Of a stretch of DNA of 23,749 nt, positions 7,822 to 14,336 are shown piece after piece (positions within the stretch are counted from its first letter, which is position 1; each line of letters begins with the position of its first letter). The notes beneath the pieces are model-generated. The model made no database searches. It saw only the letters and a program-made list of their open reading frames with translations, and was not told where the DNA came from. The DNA lies in contig SVIK01000007.1 of the NCBI GenBank assembly GCA_015069525.1, forward strand, positions 1 to 23,749, given 5' to 3'. The translations under genes were made by a program, and so were the position numbers. Source of the stretch: Clostridiales bacterium (GTDB taxonomy: Bacteria > Bacillota > Clostridia > Christensenellales > Borkfalkiaceae).

Positions 7822-7828
7822 CCTCCGC

Positions 7829-7897
7829 GCAGGGCACCCCTGTGGGCGAGTCTTTCTGTCTTTCGTAAACGCATAGAAGTAAGATTATCGTCGATAG
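7829..7897 (+). repeat. Intergenic hairpin-tail element, copy before khpA
   Basis: The hairpin is GCAGGG-CAC-CCCTGT (7829-7843, one G-U pair). The tail contains GGGCGAGTCTTTCTGTCTTTC, GTAAACGCATAGAAGTAAG and ATTATCGTCGATAGG. The tail is nearly identical to the copy at 7705, while the hairpin arms are completely different but still complementary. The 42 nt that follow lead to the khpA ribosome-binding site AAAGGAGAGG. Confidence 0.75.
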
Positions 7898-7939
7898 GGA
7901 ATAGAGAACGGATTACTTTCAGTCAAAAGGAGAGGAACA

Positions 7940-8203
7940 ATGCTTGATTTAATCAAATACGTTGTCAATCAATTTGCCGAAGATAAGGAAAACGTAGAAT
8001 TCAACGTTAAGGAAAAGGAGCACGTCATCGAAGTGACGGTCGTTCTTTCCCCCTCGGACATGGGCAAAGTGATTGGCAAGCAAGGCAAAATCGCAAAAGC
8101 GCTCCGTACGCTCGTACGTTCGGCAACGCCTGCAAACGAGAAGAGATACGTCATCGAAATCCGTGAAAAAGGCGGAGAAGCGGTGGACGTAGACGCGGAA
8201 TAA
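7940..8203 (+). CDS. khpA: KH-domain RNA-binding protein KhpA (YlqC)
   Basis: KhpA is a single-KH-domain RNA chaperone that partners with KhpB/EloR and affects cell division and elongation in Firmicutes. The 87-residue product has the family organisation: an N-terminal helix LIKYVVNQFAED, beta strands with VIEVTVVLSPSDMGKVIG, and the nucleic-acid-binding GxxG loop GKQG (46-49) in IGKQGKIAKALRTLVRSA. A final strand (KRYVIEIRE) closes the KH fold. AAAGGAGAGG lies upstream of the ATG. Position between rpsP and rimM is the conserved one. An intrinsic terminator follows. Confidence 0.95.
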   Translation: MLDLIKYVVNQFAEDKENVEFNVKEKEHVIEVTVVLSPSDMGKVIGKQGKIAKALRTLVRSATPANEKRYVIEIREKGGEAVDVDAE

Positions 8204-8222
8204 TCTTTTGCAACAAGCAAAT

Positions 8223-8252
8223 AAAAAGGCTTTCACGAGGAAGCCTTTTTTT
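8223..8252 (+). terminator. Intrinsic terminator between khpA and rimM
   Basis: Perfect 10-bp stem AAAAAGGCTT / AAGCCTTTTT (8223-8232 and 8241-8250) with an 8-nt loop and a following T-run. Complementary A and T tracts make it potentially bidirectional. It lies inside what is normally one operon, so rimM may be attenuated. Confidence 0.85.
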
Positions 8253-8287
8253 GCCTTATGATAAAAGAATCGATAAGGAGTAAAGAA

Positions 8288-8788
8288 ATGGAACGGTTAA
8301 TTATTGCCGAAGTATTAAAACCGCAAGGTATCCGCGGTGAATTAAAATTAAAGACGTTCACCGATTACCCCGAGGACGTAAAAGCGTTCAAGACGCTGTA
8401 TATTGACGACACGGCGTATAAAATTCTTTCTTTTCGGGTAGGCACGGACGGTTTTGCGTACGTGGGTCTTCGCGGTATTCCCGACAGAAACACGGCGGAG
8501 CTTTTCCGCGGTAAAAAGGTCGAGGGAGCAAGAGAGGACGCGCCCGCGCTTGAAGAGGGGCAATACTATATCGTAGATATTCTCGGTCTTTCCTGCGAAA
8601 CGGAGGAGGGAGAATTTTTAGGCACGGTAAAAGACGTATCCAACCTTTCTTCCGACGTATATACGATAGAAAAAGCAGGGAAAAGTATCCTCTTCCCTGC
8701 CGTCAAAGGCGTCGTTAAAAAAGTCGATTTAACGAACAAAAAACTGATTGTAGATAAAAAGATTTTTGACGAAATCGCGGTATATTAA
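8288..8788 (+). CDS. rimM: 16S rRNA processing/maturation factor RimM
   Basis: RimM assists maturation of the 30S head domain and binds uS19. The 166-residue product has the N-terminal RimM beta-barrel (LIIAEVLKPQGIRGELKLKT and GLRGIPDRNTAELFRGKKV). The C-terminal PRC-barrel domain follows (YYIVDILGLSCETEEGEFLG, VYTIEKAGKSILFPAVKGVV). ATG 8288 is preferred over the in-frame ATG at 8258 because AGGAG at 8276-8280 is correctly spaced for it, and family members start near this residue. Its stop overlaps the stop of the convergent thiT-like gene. trmD, usually the next gene, is missing. Confidence 0.95.
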   Translation: MERLIIAEVLKPQGIRGELKLKTFTDYPEDVKAFKTLYIDDTAYKILSFRVGTDGFAYVGLRGIPDRNTAELFRGKKVEGAREDAPALEEGQYYIVDILGLSCETEEGEFLGTVKDVSNLSSDVYTIEKAGKSILFPAVKGVVKKVDLTNKKLIVDKKIFDEIAVY

Positions 8789-9948
8789 GCGATTTTTTCC
8801 TCCTTTTTCTTGCTCGTTTTCGATTTGCGCAAATGCGCCACGGACGCGGTAAACGATTTGGAGGAAAGCACCAGCGCGCCCGCCACGACGACGAGAGCGA
8901 CGTCAATAAACACGTAGGAATTATACACCAAGCTGTACGCCCAAACGTTTTGTCCGCTTGCATACGCTTCAAAGGCGAACACGCCCGACAAAACGTGGCA
9001 GACAAAGCGCAGGCTCCCCGCTACGAGCGCCCCGATAGCAAAGCGAGCTTGGGGCACTTTTTTCAAGAACTTGGCGTCGCCGAAAATCCCTGCAAGGCCG
9101 ATAGCGGAAAAGGCTACGGGGTAATCGAGCAAGAACTGTGCGGGGTGAATAATCCACGGGTCTTGCACCGCTTGAAGCGTACCGTAAATAAAGCCGACGA
9201 ATACGCCTTTTTTCGTGCCGAATAAATAGGCGTACAACATCAAAGGCAACGTCGAAACGAGGGTAATAGAACCCCCTTGGGGCATATCCCAAAGCTTTAC
9301 GTAAGAGAGCGCAAAGCTCATCGACGTTAAAATACCCGCATAGGCAAGCGAGCGCGCGTTAAAGCGCAAATCGCTTTTATCGAAGAAGGTAAGCCCCACG
9401 ATAAGCGCGATAGAAAGTGCGCTTCCCACGTACAAAGCAATCTGCTTTACGGTTGCCGTATCGGAGTTATAGTAGCCGTCGTTTGCAATCTTTTTGCCGT
9501 AGTATACGGCGATACAAACCAAAACGGCGATAAGGGCGGTAAAGCAAACGCCAACGCCGATGCCCCCGCAAATCCGCTTACGTTTTTCCGCGAATTTAGC
9601 CACGAGTGCGTAAGAAGTGAGGGCGATAAGCGAAAGGAACGCGAAAACGAGCAAGGGAATAAAGACGAAACGGATAAGCAAGTCTTTATCGAGCCAATTT
9701 TCTTGTGCGTACTCGTCGCTGTAATGGTACGCGATATCGAGTGTAAAAAAGGCAATTGCCAAAACGAGCAAATATCCAAACGTAGCGAAGAAAGCGTATT
9801 TCGCATATTTGGGAAAGACGTCGCGTTTTGCAAAGAACAGGACGATACCAACGATAAGCAAAGACGGAATAAGCGCAATCGTCAGCCATTTAGCAATCGG
9901 CTGGAAAACGTCGATACCGCTTGCGGATAAAAGGGAATAGAGAAACAT
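8785..9948 (-). CDS. thiT: ThiT-like thiamine ECF transporter S component with N-terminal membrane extension
   Basis: The C-terminal half (about residues 196-370) matches ThiT/YuaJ, the thiamine-binding S component of energy-coupling-factor transporters. Recognisable segments are SLAYAGILTSMSFALSYVKL, PQGGSITLVSTLPLMLYAYL, FGTKKGVFVGFIYGTLQAV, DPWIIHPAQFLLDYPVAFSA and RFVCHVLSGVFAF, carrying aromatic and polar residues typical of the thiamine pocket. ThiT alone is about 190 residues; this protein is 387. The first 195 residues form about five additional hydrophobic helices that I cannot assign. A TPP riboswitch, terminator and strong promoter lie upstream on the same strand, supporting thiamine uptake. 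AAAAGGAG precedes the ATG. The shared ECF ATPases and T component are not in the window. Confidence 0.88.
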   Translation of the reverse strand: MFLYSLLSASGIDVFQPIAKWLTIALIPSLLIVGIVLFFAKRDVFPKYAKYAFFATFGYLLVLAIAFFTLDIAYHYSDEYAQENWLDKDLLIRFVFIPLLVFAFLSLIALTSYALVAKFAEKRKRICGGIGVGVCFTALIAVLVCIAVYYGKKIANDGYYNSDTATVKQIALYVGSALSIALIVGLTFFDKSDLRFNARSLAYAGILTSMSFALSYVKLWDMPQGGSITLVSTLPLMLYAYLFGTKKGVFVGFIYGTLQAVQDPWIIHPAQFLLDYPVAFSAIGLAGIFGDAKFLKKVPQARFAIGALVAGSLRFVCHVLSGVFAFEAYASGQNVWAYSLVYNSYVFIDVALVVVAGALVLSSKSFTASVAHLRKSKTSKKKEEKIA

Positions 9949-9981
9949 AAAATAACACTCCTTTTCCGCCGTTTTTGCAAC

Positions 9982-10004
9982 AAAAAAACCACCTAAAAAG
10001 GTGG
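9982..10004 (-). terminator. Riboswitch-linked intrinsic terminator upstream of thiT
   Basis: On the minus strand CCACCT-TTTT-AGGTGG is followed by seven T residues. It sits between the TPP aptamer and the thiT ribosome-binding site, the position of an expression platform. TPP binding should favour this hairpin and switch the gene off. Confidence 0.88.
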
Positions 10005-10053
10005 ATGCAAATCATCGTTTTACGTCAAGCGTAAGCAAAACGGAAAACGCATA

Positions 10054-10130
10054 TCAATCTCTCGCTCAAGTATTACCTTGCCGATTCCAATGGTATAATC
10101 TCAGCCTTTTTCAAAGCACCCACGACGGAT
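10054..10130 (-). promoter_or_regulatory. TPP (THI-box) riboswitch aptamer
   Basis: Reading the minus strand, the conserved elements appear in order: GTGGGTGC, then GGCTGAGATTATACC, then CAAGGTAATACTTGAGCG. The last corresponds to the canonical CTGGATAATACCAGCG with the stem changed to CAAG/CTTG by compensatory substitution. Promoter, aptamer, terminator and thiamine transporter follow in the expected order. The closing P1 helix is not clearly resolved by eye, so the outer borders are approximate. Confidence 0.87.
10091..10099 (+). promoter_or_regulatory. Possible extended -10 promoter for yfbR inside the TPP aptamer
   Basis: TGGTATAAT has a perfect -10 with the TGn extension; only a poor -35 (TTACCT-like) lies upstream. 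If used, transcription toward yfbR would start inside, and antisense to, the riboswitch. The bases also belong to conserved aptamer sequence, so this may be coincidental. Confidence 0.3.
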
Positions 10131-10149
10131 AATTAAATTTTGTACTATC

Positions 10150-10178
10150 ATTATACGCAAAAAAACAACAAATGTCAA
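10150..10178 (-). promoter_or_regulatory. Sigma-A promoter for the thiT riboswitch transcript
   Basis: On the minus strand TTGACA (10173-10178) and TATAAT (10150-10155) are perfect consensus with a 17-nt spacer. Transcription would begin about 15 nt before the TPP aptamer. Confidence 0.92.
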
Positions 10179-10200
10179 TACTTTTCAAGGAGAAAAATTT

Positions 10201-10785
10201 ATGCGCCACGATTTTTACGCATACATGGACAGAATGAAATATATCAAGCGTTGGCAACTCATGCGGTCAGAACGCGAGGAGAACATTATGGAACACTCGC
10301 AAAGCGTCACGCTACTTTCGCATGCGCTCGCGGTTATCCACAACGAAATTTTTGGTGGAAAGGCGGACGTATTAAAGACGGTTTTGTACGCGACGTATCA
10401 TGAAACGAGCGAGGTTATGACGGGTGATTTGCCCACGCCTATCAAGTATTATAATCGTAGCATACACGGCGCGTATAAGGACTTAGAGCGCACCGCTTGC
10501 GAAAAAATGACGAGCATGTTGCCCGAGGAAATGCGCGGAGGGATAGCCCCGTACGTGCTTGCCGACGAGGAGAGTATCGAATATAAGCTTGTAAAATCGG
10601 CGGATAGACTTTCAGCGTATATCAAATGCTTAGAGGAGCTCCGCTCTGGCAATAGCGAATTTTCCAAAGCGAAAAAGAGCATCGAGGAGGACTTGCACGC
10701 AAGAAACATGCCGGAAATCGAATATTTCTTCCAGCATTTTATTCCCTCTTTTTCCTTAACGCTTGACGAATTGGAAGGGTTTTAA
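10201..10785 (+). CDS. yfbR: YfbR-type HD-domain 5'-deoxynucleotidase
   Basis: YfbR hydrolyses deoxyribonucleoside 5'-monophosphates and helps balance dNTP pools. The 194-residue product aligns well with E. coli YfbR: RWQLMRSEREENIMEHSQSV, a GDLPTPIKYYN segment, and LVKSADRLSAYIKCLEELRSGNSEF. The end is YFFQHFIPSFSLTLDEL. Metal ligands map to His32, His67 and Asp135. The signature HD pair is HE here (His67-Glu68), where E. coli has His-Asp. AAGGAG lies upstream of the ATG. It is divergent from the thiT transcript, and its own promoter is uncertain. Confidence 0.93.
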   Translation: MRHDFYAYMDRMKYIKRWQLMRSEREENIMEHSQSVTLLSHALAVIHNEIFGGKADVLKTVLYATYHETSEVMTGDLPTPIKYYNRSIHGAYKDLERTACEKMTSMLPEEMRGGIAPYVLADEESIEYKLVKSADRLSAYIKCLEELRSGNSEFSKAKKSIEEDLHARNMPEIEYFFQHFIPSFSLTLDELEGF

Positions 10786-10865
10786 TAGGTAGTGCGCAAC
10801 CGCCTTAAACGTATGCTTTCACGCAATTTTCAACAATCTATTAAGCATTTAACGAAAACGTAAGG

Positions 10866-10871
10866 TATAAT
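10866..10871 (+). promoter_or_regulatory. Probable -10 box for the HtrA-like gene
   Basis: A perfect TATAAT has only a weak -35 (TTAAGC, about 19 nt upstream). The transcript leader would contain a small hairpin AGGGGA-GTA-TCCCCT (10899-10913) just before the ribosome-binding site CGGAG. Confidence 0.45.
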
Positions 10872-10927
10872 ACGGAGTATAGAAGTTAAAAATATCGTAG
10901 GGGAGTATCCCCTAACGGAGAACAACC

Positions 10928-12388
10928 ATGAAGAAAACGACGAAAAAAATAGCGGTTTTAGCGCTTTGTGCGATTATCGGTTTTTCCGCCCTCTCTTTAT
11001 CCTCTTGCTTTTTCGAGAAAGAGGAGGCAATCAGCGCGTACGAAATCGCCGTAGAGAACGGCTTTACGGGCACGGAGCAGGAATGGCTTGCGAGCTTGAA
11101 AGGCAATAAAGGCGAAGACGGCAAAGACCTTACCGTGCAAGATTTATACGAGGCTTCGGGGTTTGAAGGGACTTTGGAGGAATTCATCGCGCACTATATC
11201 AAAGACATCGACGTAAAATTGCCCGAGGATAACGATACGGAAACGATTGCGAAGAACATGACTTCGGTAGTGAGTATCTGTGCGGGTTATCAAAAAAAGC
11301 AAATTGTCCGTGAGGGTTGGCTTCGCACGGAAAAGACGAAGGTAAGCGGTTCGGAAGGAAGCGGTGTCATTTACAAAATCGAAACGAACGGGGAATATAC
11401 CGAGGCGTATATCATCACCAATTACCACGTTATTTACGGGGGAAGCAATCTCACCGATAACGAAAACGGAATATCCAGCGACATTTACGTGTACGCATAC
11501 GGCGCAAGGGAGTTTTTCACCAAAGGCGACGAGGATAGGGACGGTTATCTGGACGAAGACAAGCAAATGGGCGACGAAGGCGACGGTATCCGCGCGACGT
11601 ACGTTGGCGGAGCGATGGATTACGATATCGCTATTTTGAAAATCTCGGATAATAAGTATCTTCCCAAGAGCGCGATTAGCGCTGTGGAATTTGGCGATTC
11701 CGAAGAGGTGACGCTTGGCGAAAAAGCGTTTGCTATCGGCAACGCAAACGGGCACGGTATTTCGGTGACGGGCGGTGCGATTTCCGTCGAATCGGAAAAC
11801 ATTGCGATGTCGTCTACGGACGGAAAACGTACGGTAGAATACCGTGTTATGCGTACGGACGCCGCGATTAACCACGGCAACTCAGGTGGCGGATTGTTCA
11901 ACGCCCAAGGCAAGCTTATCGGTATTACCAACGCCAAGAACATTGAAGACGAAACGGATAACATGGGCTATGCGCTTCCCATTTCGCAGGTAAAGGCGGT
12001 TGTGGAGAATATCATAAGCAACACGACGGAAGGGATAAACGGCTACGTCACCCGCGCATGGTTGGGTGTGGAAACGTACTTGCAATCCTCCGTAGCCTCG
12101 CTTGTGGACGGTAGAGTGCGTATCAATGAAACCTTCTTGGTAAACAACGTATTTACGAACGAACAGCAAGGGGCAGGGCGTGGCAAATTCCAATACCTCG
12201 ACGTATTCAAGGCAGTCAAGATTGGCAATGGCGAATGGACTACGCTCAGCCGTAGACACCAATTAGGCGATAAGATGTTGGAAATCCGCAAAGGGGACGT
12301 CGTCACCTTCCGCGTGCTTCGTGAAAACGTGGAAACGGACGTAGAAATCACGTTCGACAAGGACGAATATTTCATTAAATACCAATAA
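10928..12388 (+). CDS. Lipoprotein HtrA/DegP-like trypsin-fold serine protease
   Basis: The 486-residue product starts with a lysine-rich signal peptide and lipobox LSSC (Cys27), predicting a lipoprotein anchored on the outer membrane leaflet. After it comes a small module (about 35-80) with SAYEIAVENGFTGTEQEWL and GNKGEDGKD, resembling surface-protein repeat modules in Clostridia. The protease domain has the full triad: His167 in ITNYHVI, Asp233 in DYDIAILKI, and Ser319 in HGNSGGGLFN. The C-terminal region (about 375-486, TRAWLGVETY ... GDVVTFRVLRENVETDVEITF) looks PDZ-like. Such proteases act in envelope protein quality control. A terminator follows. It appears monocistronic. Confidence 0.9.
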   Translation: MKKTTKKIAVLALCAIIGFSALSLSSCFFEKEEAISAYEIAVENGFTGTEQEWLASLKGNKGEDGKDLTVQDLYEASGFEGTLEEFIAHYIKDIDVKLPEDNDTETIAKNMTSVVSICAGYQKKQIVREGWLRTEKTKVSGSEGSGVIYKIETNGEYTEAYIITNYHVIYGGSNLTDNENGISSDIYVYAYGAREFFTKGDEDRDGYLDEDKQMGDEGDGIRATYVGGAMDYDIAILKISDNKYLPKSAISAVEFGDSEEVTLGEKAFAIGNANGHGISVTGGAISVESENIAMSSTDGKRTVEYRVMRTDAAINHGNSGGGLFNAQGKLIGITNAKNIEDETDNMGYALPISQVKAVVENIISNTTEGINGYVTRAWLGVETYLQSSVASLVDGRVRINETFLVNNVFTNEQQGAGRGKFQYLDVFKAVKIGNGEWTTLSRRHQLGDKMLEIRKGDVVTFRVLRENVETDVEITFDKDEYFIKYQ

Positions 12389-12396
12389 AGTAAAAC

Positions 12397-12430
12397 GAGG
12401 ACGCGCCGAAACGGGGCGTCCTCTTTCGCT
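12397..12430 (+). terminator. Terminator after the HtrA-like gene
   Basis: Stem GAGGACGC / GCGTCCTC (12397-12404 and 12416-12423), with two further G-C pairs past one mismatch, is followed by TTTCGCTT. The T-run is imperfect. Its 3' end touches the next promoter's -35. Confidence 0.75.
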
Positions 12431-12458
12431 TGACAAAGTAGCGTATAAGTAGTATACT
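12430..12458 (+). promoter_or_regulatory. Sigma-A promoter for the FtsK-like/mutY/FMN reductase operon
   Basis: TTGACA (12430-12435) and TATACT (12453-12458) have a 17-nt spacer, one mismatch from full consensus. It lies directly after the HtrA-like gene terminator and 74 nt before the next ATG. Confidence 0.88.
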
Positions 12459-12531
12459 TATAGAAGAATAGTGAAGCGTCACGCTTTGCAAATTGCGGAC
12501 GTTAGTTCAAATCACGTTTAAGAGGGGAAAA

Positions 12532-13281
12532 ATGAACTCGGAAGAATTTATTTTGTCGTTGACGAATTTTTGCGAAGACGAGGAAAGCTTGCAAAACCTG
12601 CGCTTGGGCGTACCGCTTGGAAAGGACGCCTCGAACGCGCTCGTATTTTCGCAAAAGCAGGAAAAACCGTTTATGTTCCGCCACACTTGCGTGACGGGCG
12701 TGAAGAAAACGGCGTTTATCAAGCGTGCTCTTTTTACCCTTTTATGCCTGTACGAAAAGGACGAGGCAAACGTTTTTATCATCTCTCCCAAGACGGACTA
12801 TGGCGAGCTGTTGCGCCTCAATAACGCTTCCGTCACCGTGCCGTTTATCCGTACGAAAGCGGATATAGACGACTGTTTGGCGTGTGTAAAGGAACTTATT
12901 TCTTTGCGTGAAAGGGAGAAGGGTTGTCCCCGTCTTATTTTGGTATTGGACGGCTTAGAGGAAATCGAGGGCTGTAATCAAAACGGCGATTTAGAGGAAT
13001 ACCGTGCCTTTTTCGACGTGGTAGCCAGAAAAAAGGACGTAGAAATTTTCAGCGGTGCGGAGCTAATGAAAAGTATTTTCAGCGGATATCCGGGTGCGTT
13101 CGTAGGGGTAGGAAACTGTCTTGTGACGACGATAGAGGAGGGCAAAGCAGACGTCACGTACGTAGGGGAAGATTCCTCGCTTTCCTTGCCCACGCCCATC
13201 TTTTTCCCGACGTCGCCGTCGGTGACGGAAACGATTATTTGGCTGAACGCCCTTTCTGCCGAGCAGAAAGCAATCGGCTAA
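12532..13281 (+). CDS. Degenerate FtsK/SpoIIIE-like protein, Walker A lost
   Basis: This 249-residue protein is not one I can name. Several segments fall in the order seen in FtsK/SpoIIIE motor domains. LGVPLGKDASNALVF resembles the LGKDISG strand. HTCVTGVKKTAFIKRALFTL occupies the P-loop position but has VKK instead of SGKS. ISPKTDYGELLRL stands where the IDPK motif is, and LILVLDGLEEI is Walker-B-like but lacks the acidic DE pair. The tail PGAFVGVGNCLVTTIEEGKAD fits the late GDMLY region. The likely product is a non-hydrolysing FtsK relative; this is inference from motif order. AGAGGGG precedes ATG 12532. Its stop abuts the mutY start, implying coupling. Confidence 0.5.
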   Translation: MNSEEFILSLTNFCEDEESLQNLRLGVPLGKDASNALVFSQKQEKPFMFRHTCVTGVKKTAFIKRALFTLLCLYEKDEANVFIISPKTDYGELLRLNNASVTVPFIRTKADIDDCLACVKELISLREREKGCPRLILVLDGLEEIEGCNQNGDLEEYRAFFDVVARKKDVEIFSGAELMKSIFSGYPGAFVGVGNCLVTTIEEGKADVTYVGEDSSLSLPTPIFFPTSPSVTETIIWLNALSAEQKAIG

Positions 13282-14322
13282 ATGGGTATGATAGAGTATC
13301 CTTTTGAAAACATAGTCGCGCCCCTGCTTGCATGGTACGACGAGGAAAAGCGTAGCCTGCCTTGGCGGGATAACCCCACCCCGTACTGCGTTTGGGTATC
13401 GGAAATCATGCTCCAACAAACGCGCGTAGAGGCGGTAAAGGAATATTTTATACGCTTTATCGATGCGCTCCCCGACGTAAAAGCGCTCGCTACATGCGAG
13501 GAAGAGAAGCTTTTAAAGCTTTGGGAAGGCTTGGGGTATTATAATCGAGTGCGCAATATGCAAAAATGCGCGCAGGAGCTACTTGTCCGCTTCAACGGCG
13601 AATTTCCAAAAAGGAAAGAGGAACTGCAAACGCTTTCAGGGATTGGGGAATATACGGCGGGGGCAATCGCTTCGATAGCTTACGGCAAACGGGTTTCAGC
13701 GGTAGACGGCAACGTTTTACGCGTGAGTGCTCGTTTAAGCGAGAACGCCACGCCCATTGGCGATAATAAGTATAAAAAAGAATTGAGCGATAGATTATCG
13801 GCGGTATATCCAAGCGAGGGGCAAGATTGCGCCAATTTCACGCAAAGTCTGTTCGAGCTGGGTGCGCTAATTTGTAAACCGCAGAACCCCGATTGTACGC
13901 GTTGTCCGTTGTCCAGCCTTTGCAAGGCGTATCAAAACGGCACGCAAAAGCAGTACCCCGTGCTCCCGCAAAAGCGGGAAAAGCGTAAGGAAGCGGTGTA
14001 CGTATTCTTAATAGAAACGGAGGAAGGCTTTGCGATACGTAGAAGGGAATCGGGCGTATTAAAGGGCATGAACGAATTTCCCTCGCACGTTATAAACGCA
14101 GGAGAAAGCGTGGAAAACGTATTAAACGAGTGGGGTATGTACGCGTTCACGGAAATTAAGCGAAAGAAATATAAGCACGTGTTTACACATATCGTTTGGG
14201 ATATCACGTGCGTATGGATAAAGGCGGACGTATCGCCCTTCGATTGCTACGCTTTGGACGAAATCGAGGAGGGGATATCCTTGCCCACGGCAATCAAACA
14301 ATGTATGGAAATATTAACGTAA
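13282..14322 (+). CDS. mutY: A/G-specific adenine DNA glycosylase MutY
   Basis: MutY removes adenine mispaired with 8-oxoguanine in base-excision repair. The 346-residue product has PWRDNPTPYCVWVSEIMLQQT with catalytic Glu41. The helix-hairpin-helix is LSGIGEYTAGAIASIAYG, followed by VDGNVLRVSARL with catalytic Asp142. Four [4Fe-4S] cysteines are spaced C-x6-C-x2-C-x5-C (Cys198, 205, 208, 214). The C-terminal NUDIX-like 8-oxoG recognition domain (about 235-346) includes the KHVFTHIVW motif. Start ATG 13282 directly follows the previous stop; ATG 13288 is a possible alternative. Translational coupling to the FtsK-like gene is likely. Confidence 0.96.
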   Translation: MGMIEYPFENIVAPLLAWYDEEKRSLPWRDNPTPYCVWVSEIMLQQTRVEAVKEYFIRFIDALPDVKALATCEEEKLLKLWEGLGYYNRVRNMQKCAQELLVRFNGEFPKRKEELQTLSGIGEYTAGAIASIAYGKRVSAVDGNVLRVSARLSENATPIGDNKYKKELSDRLSAVYPSEGQDCANFTQSLFELGALICKPQNPDCTRCPLSSLCKAYQNGTQKQYPVLPQKREKRKEAVYVFLIETEEGFAIRRRESGVLKGMNEFPSHVINAGESVENVLNEWGMYAFTEIKRKKYKHVFTHIVWDITCVWIKADVSPFDCYALDEIEEGISLPTAIKQCMEILT

Positions 14323-14336
14323 AGGAGAAAAATAAC

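Noticed and set aside
8258..8287. Earlier ATG for rimM
   Set aside because: No ribosome-binding site at a usable distance and ten extra non-family residues; AGGAG fits ATG 8288.
10899..10913. Hairpin AGGGGA-GTA-TCCCCT as a terminator
   Set aside because: Only 6 bp with no T-run and it sits inside the leader of the HtrA-like gene; at most it tunes translation.
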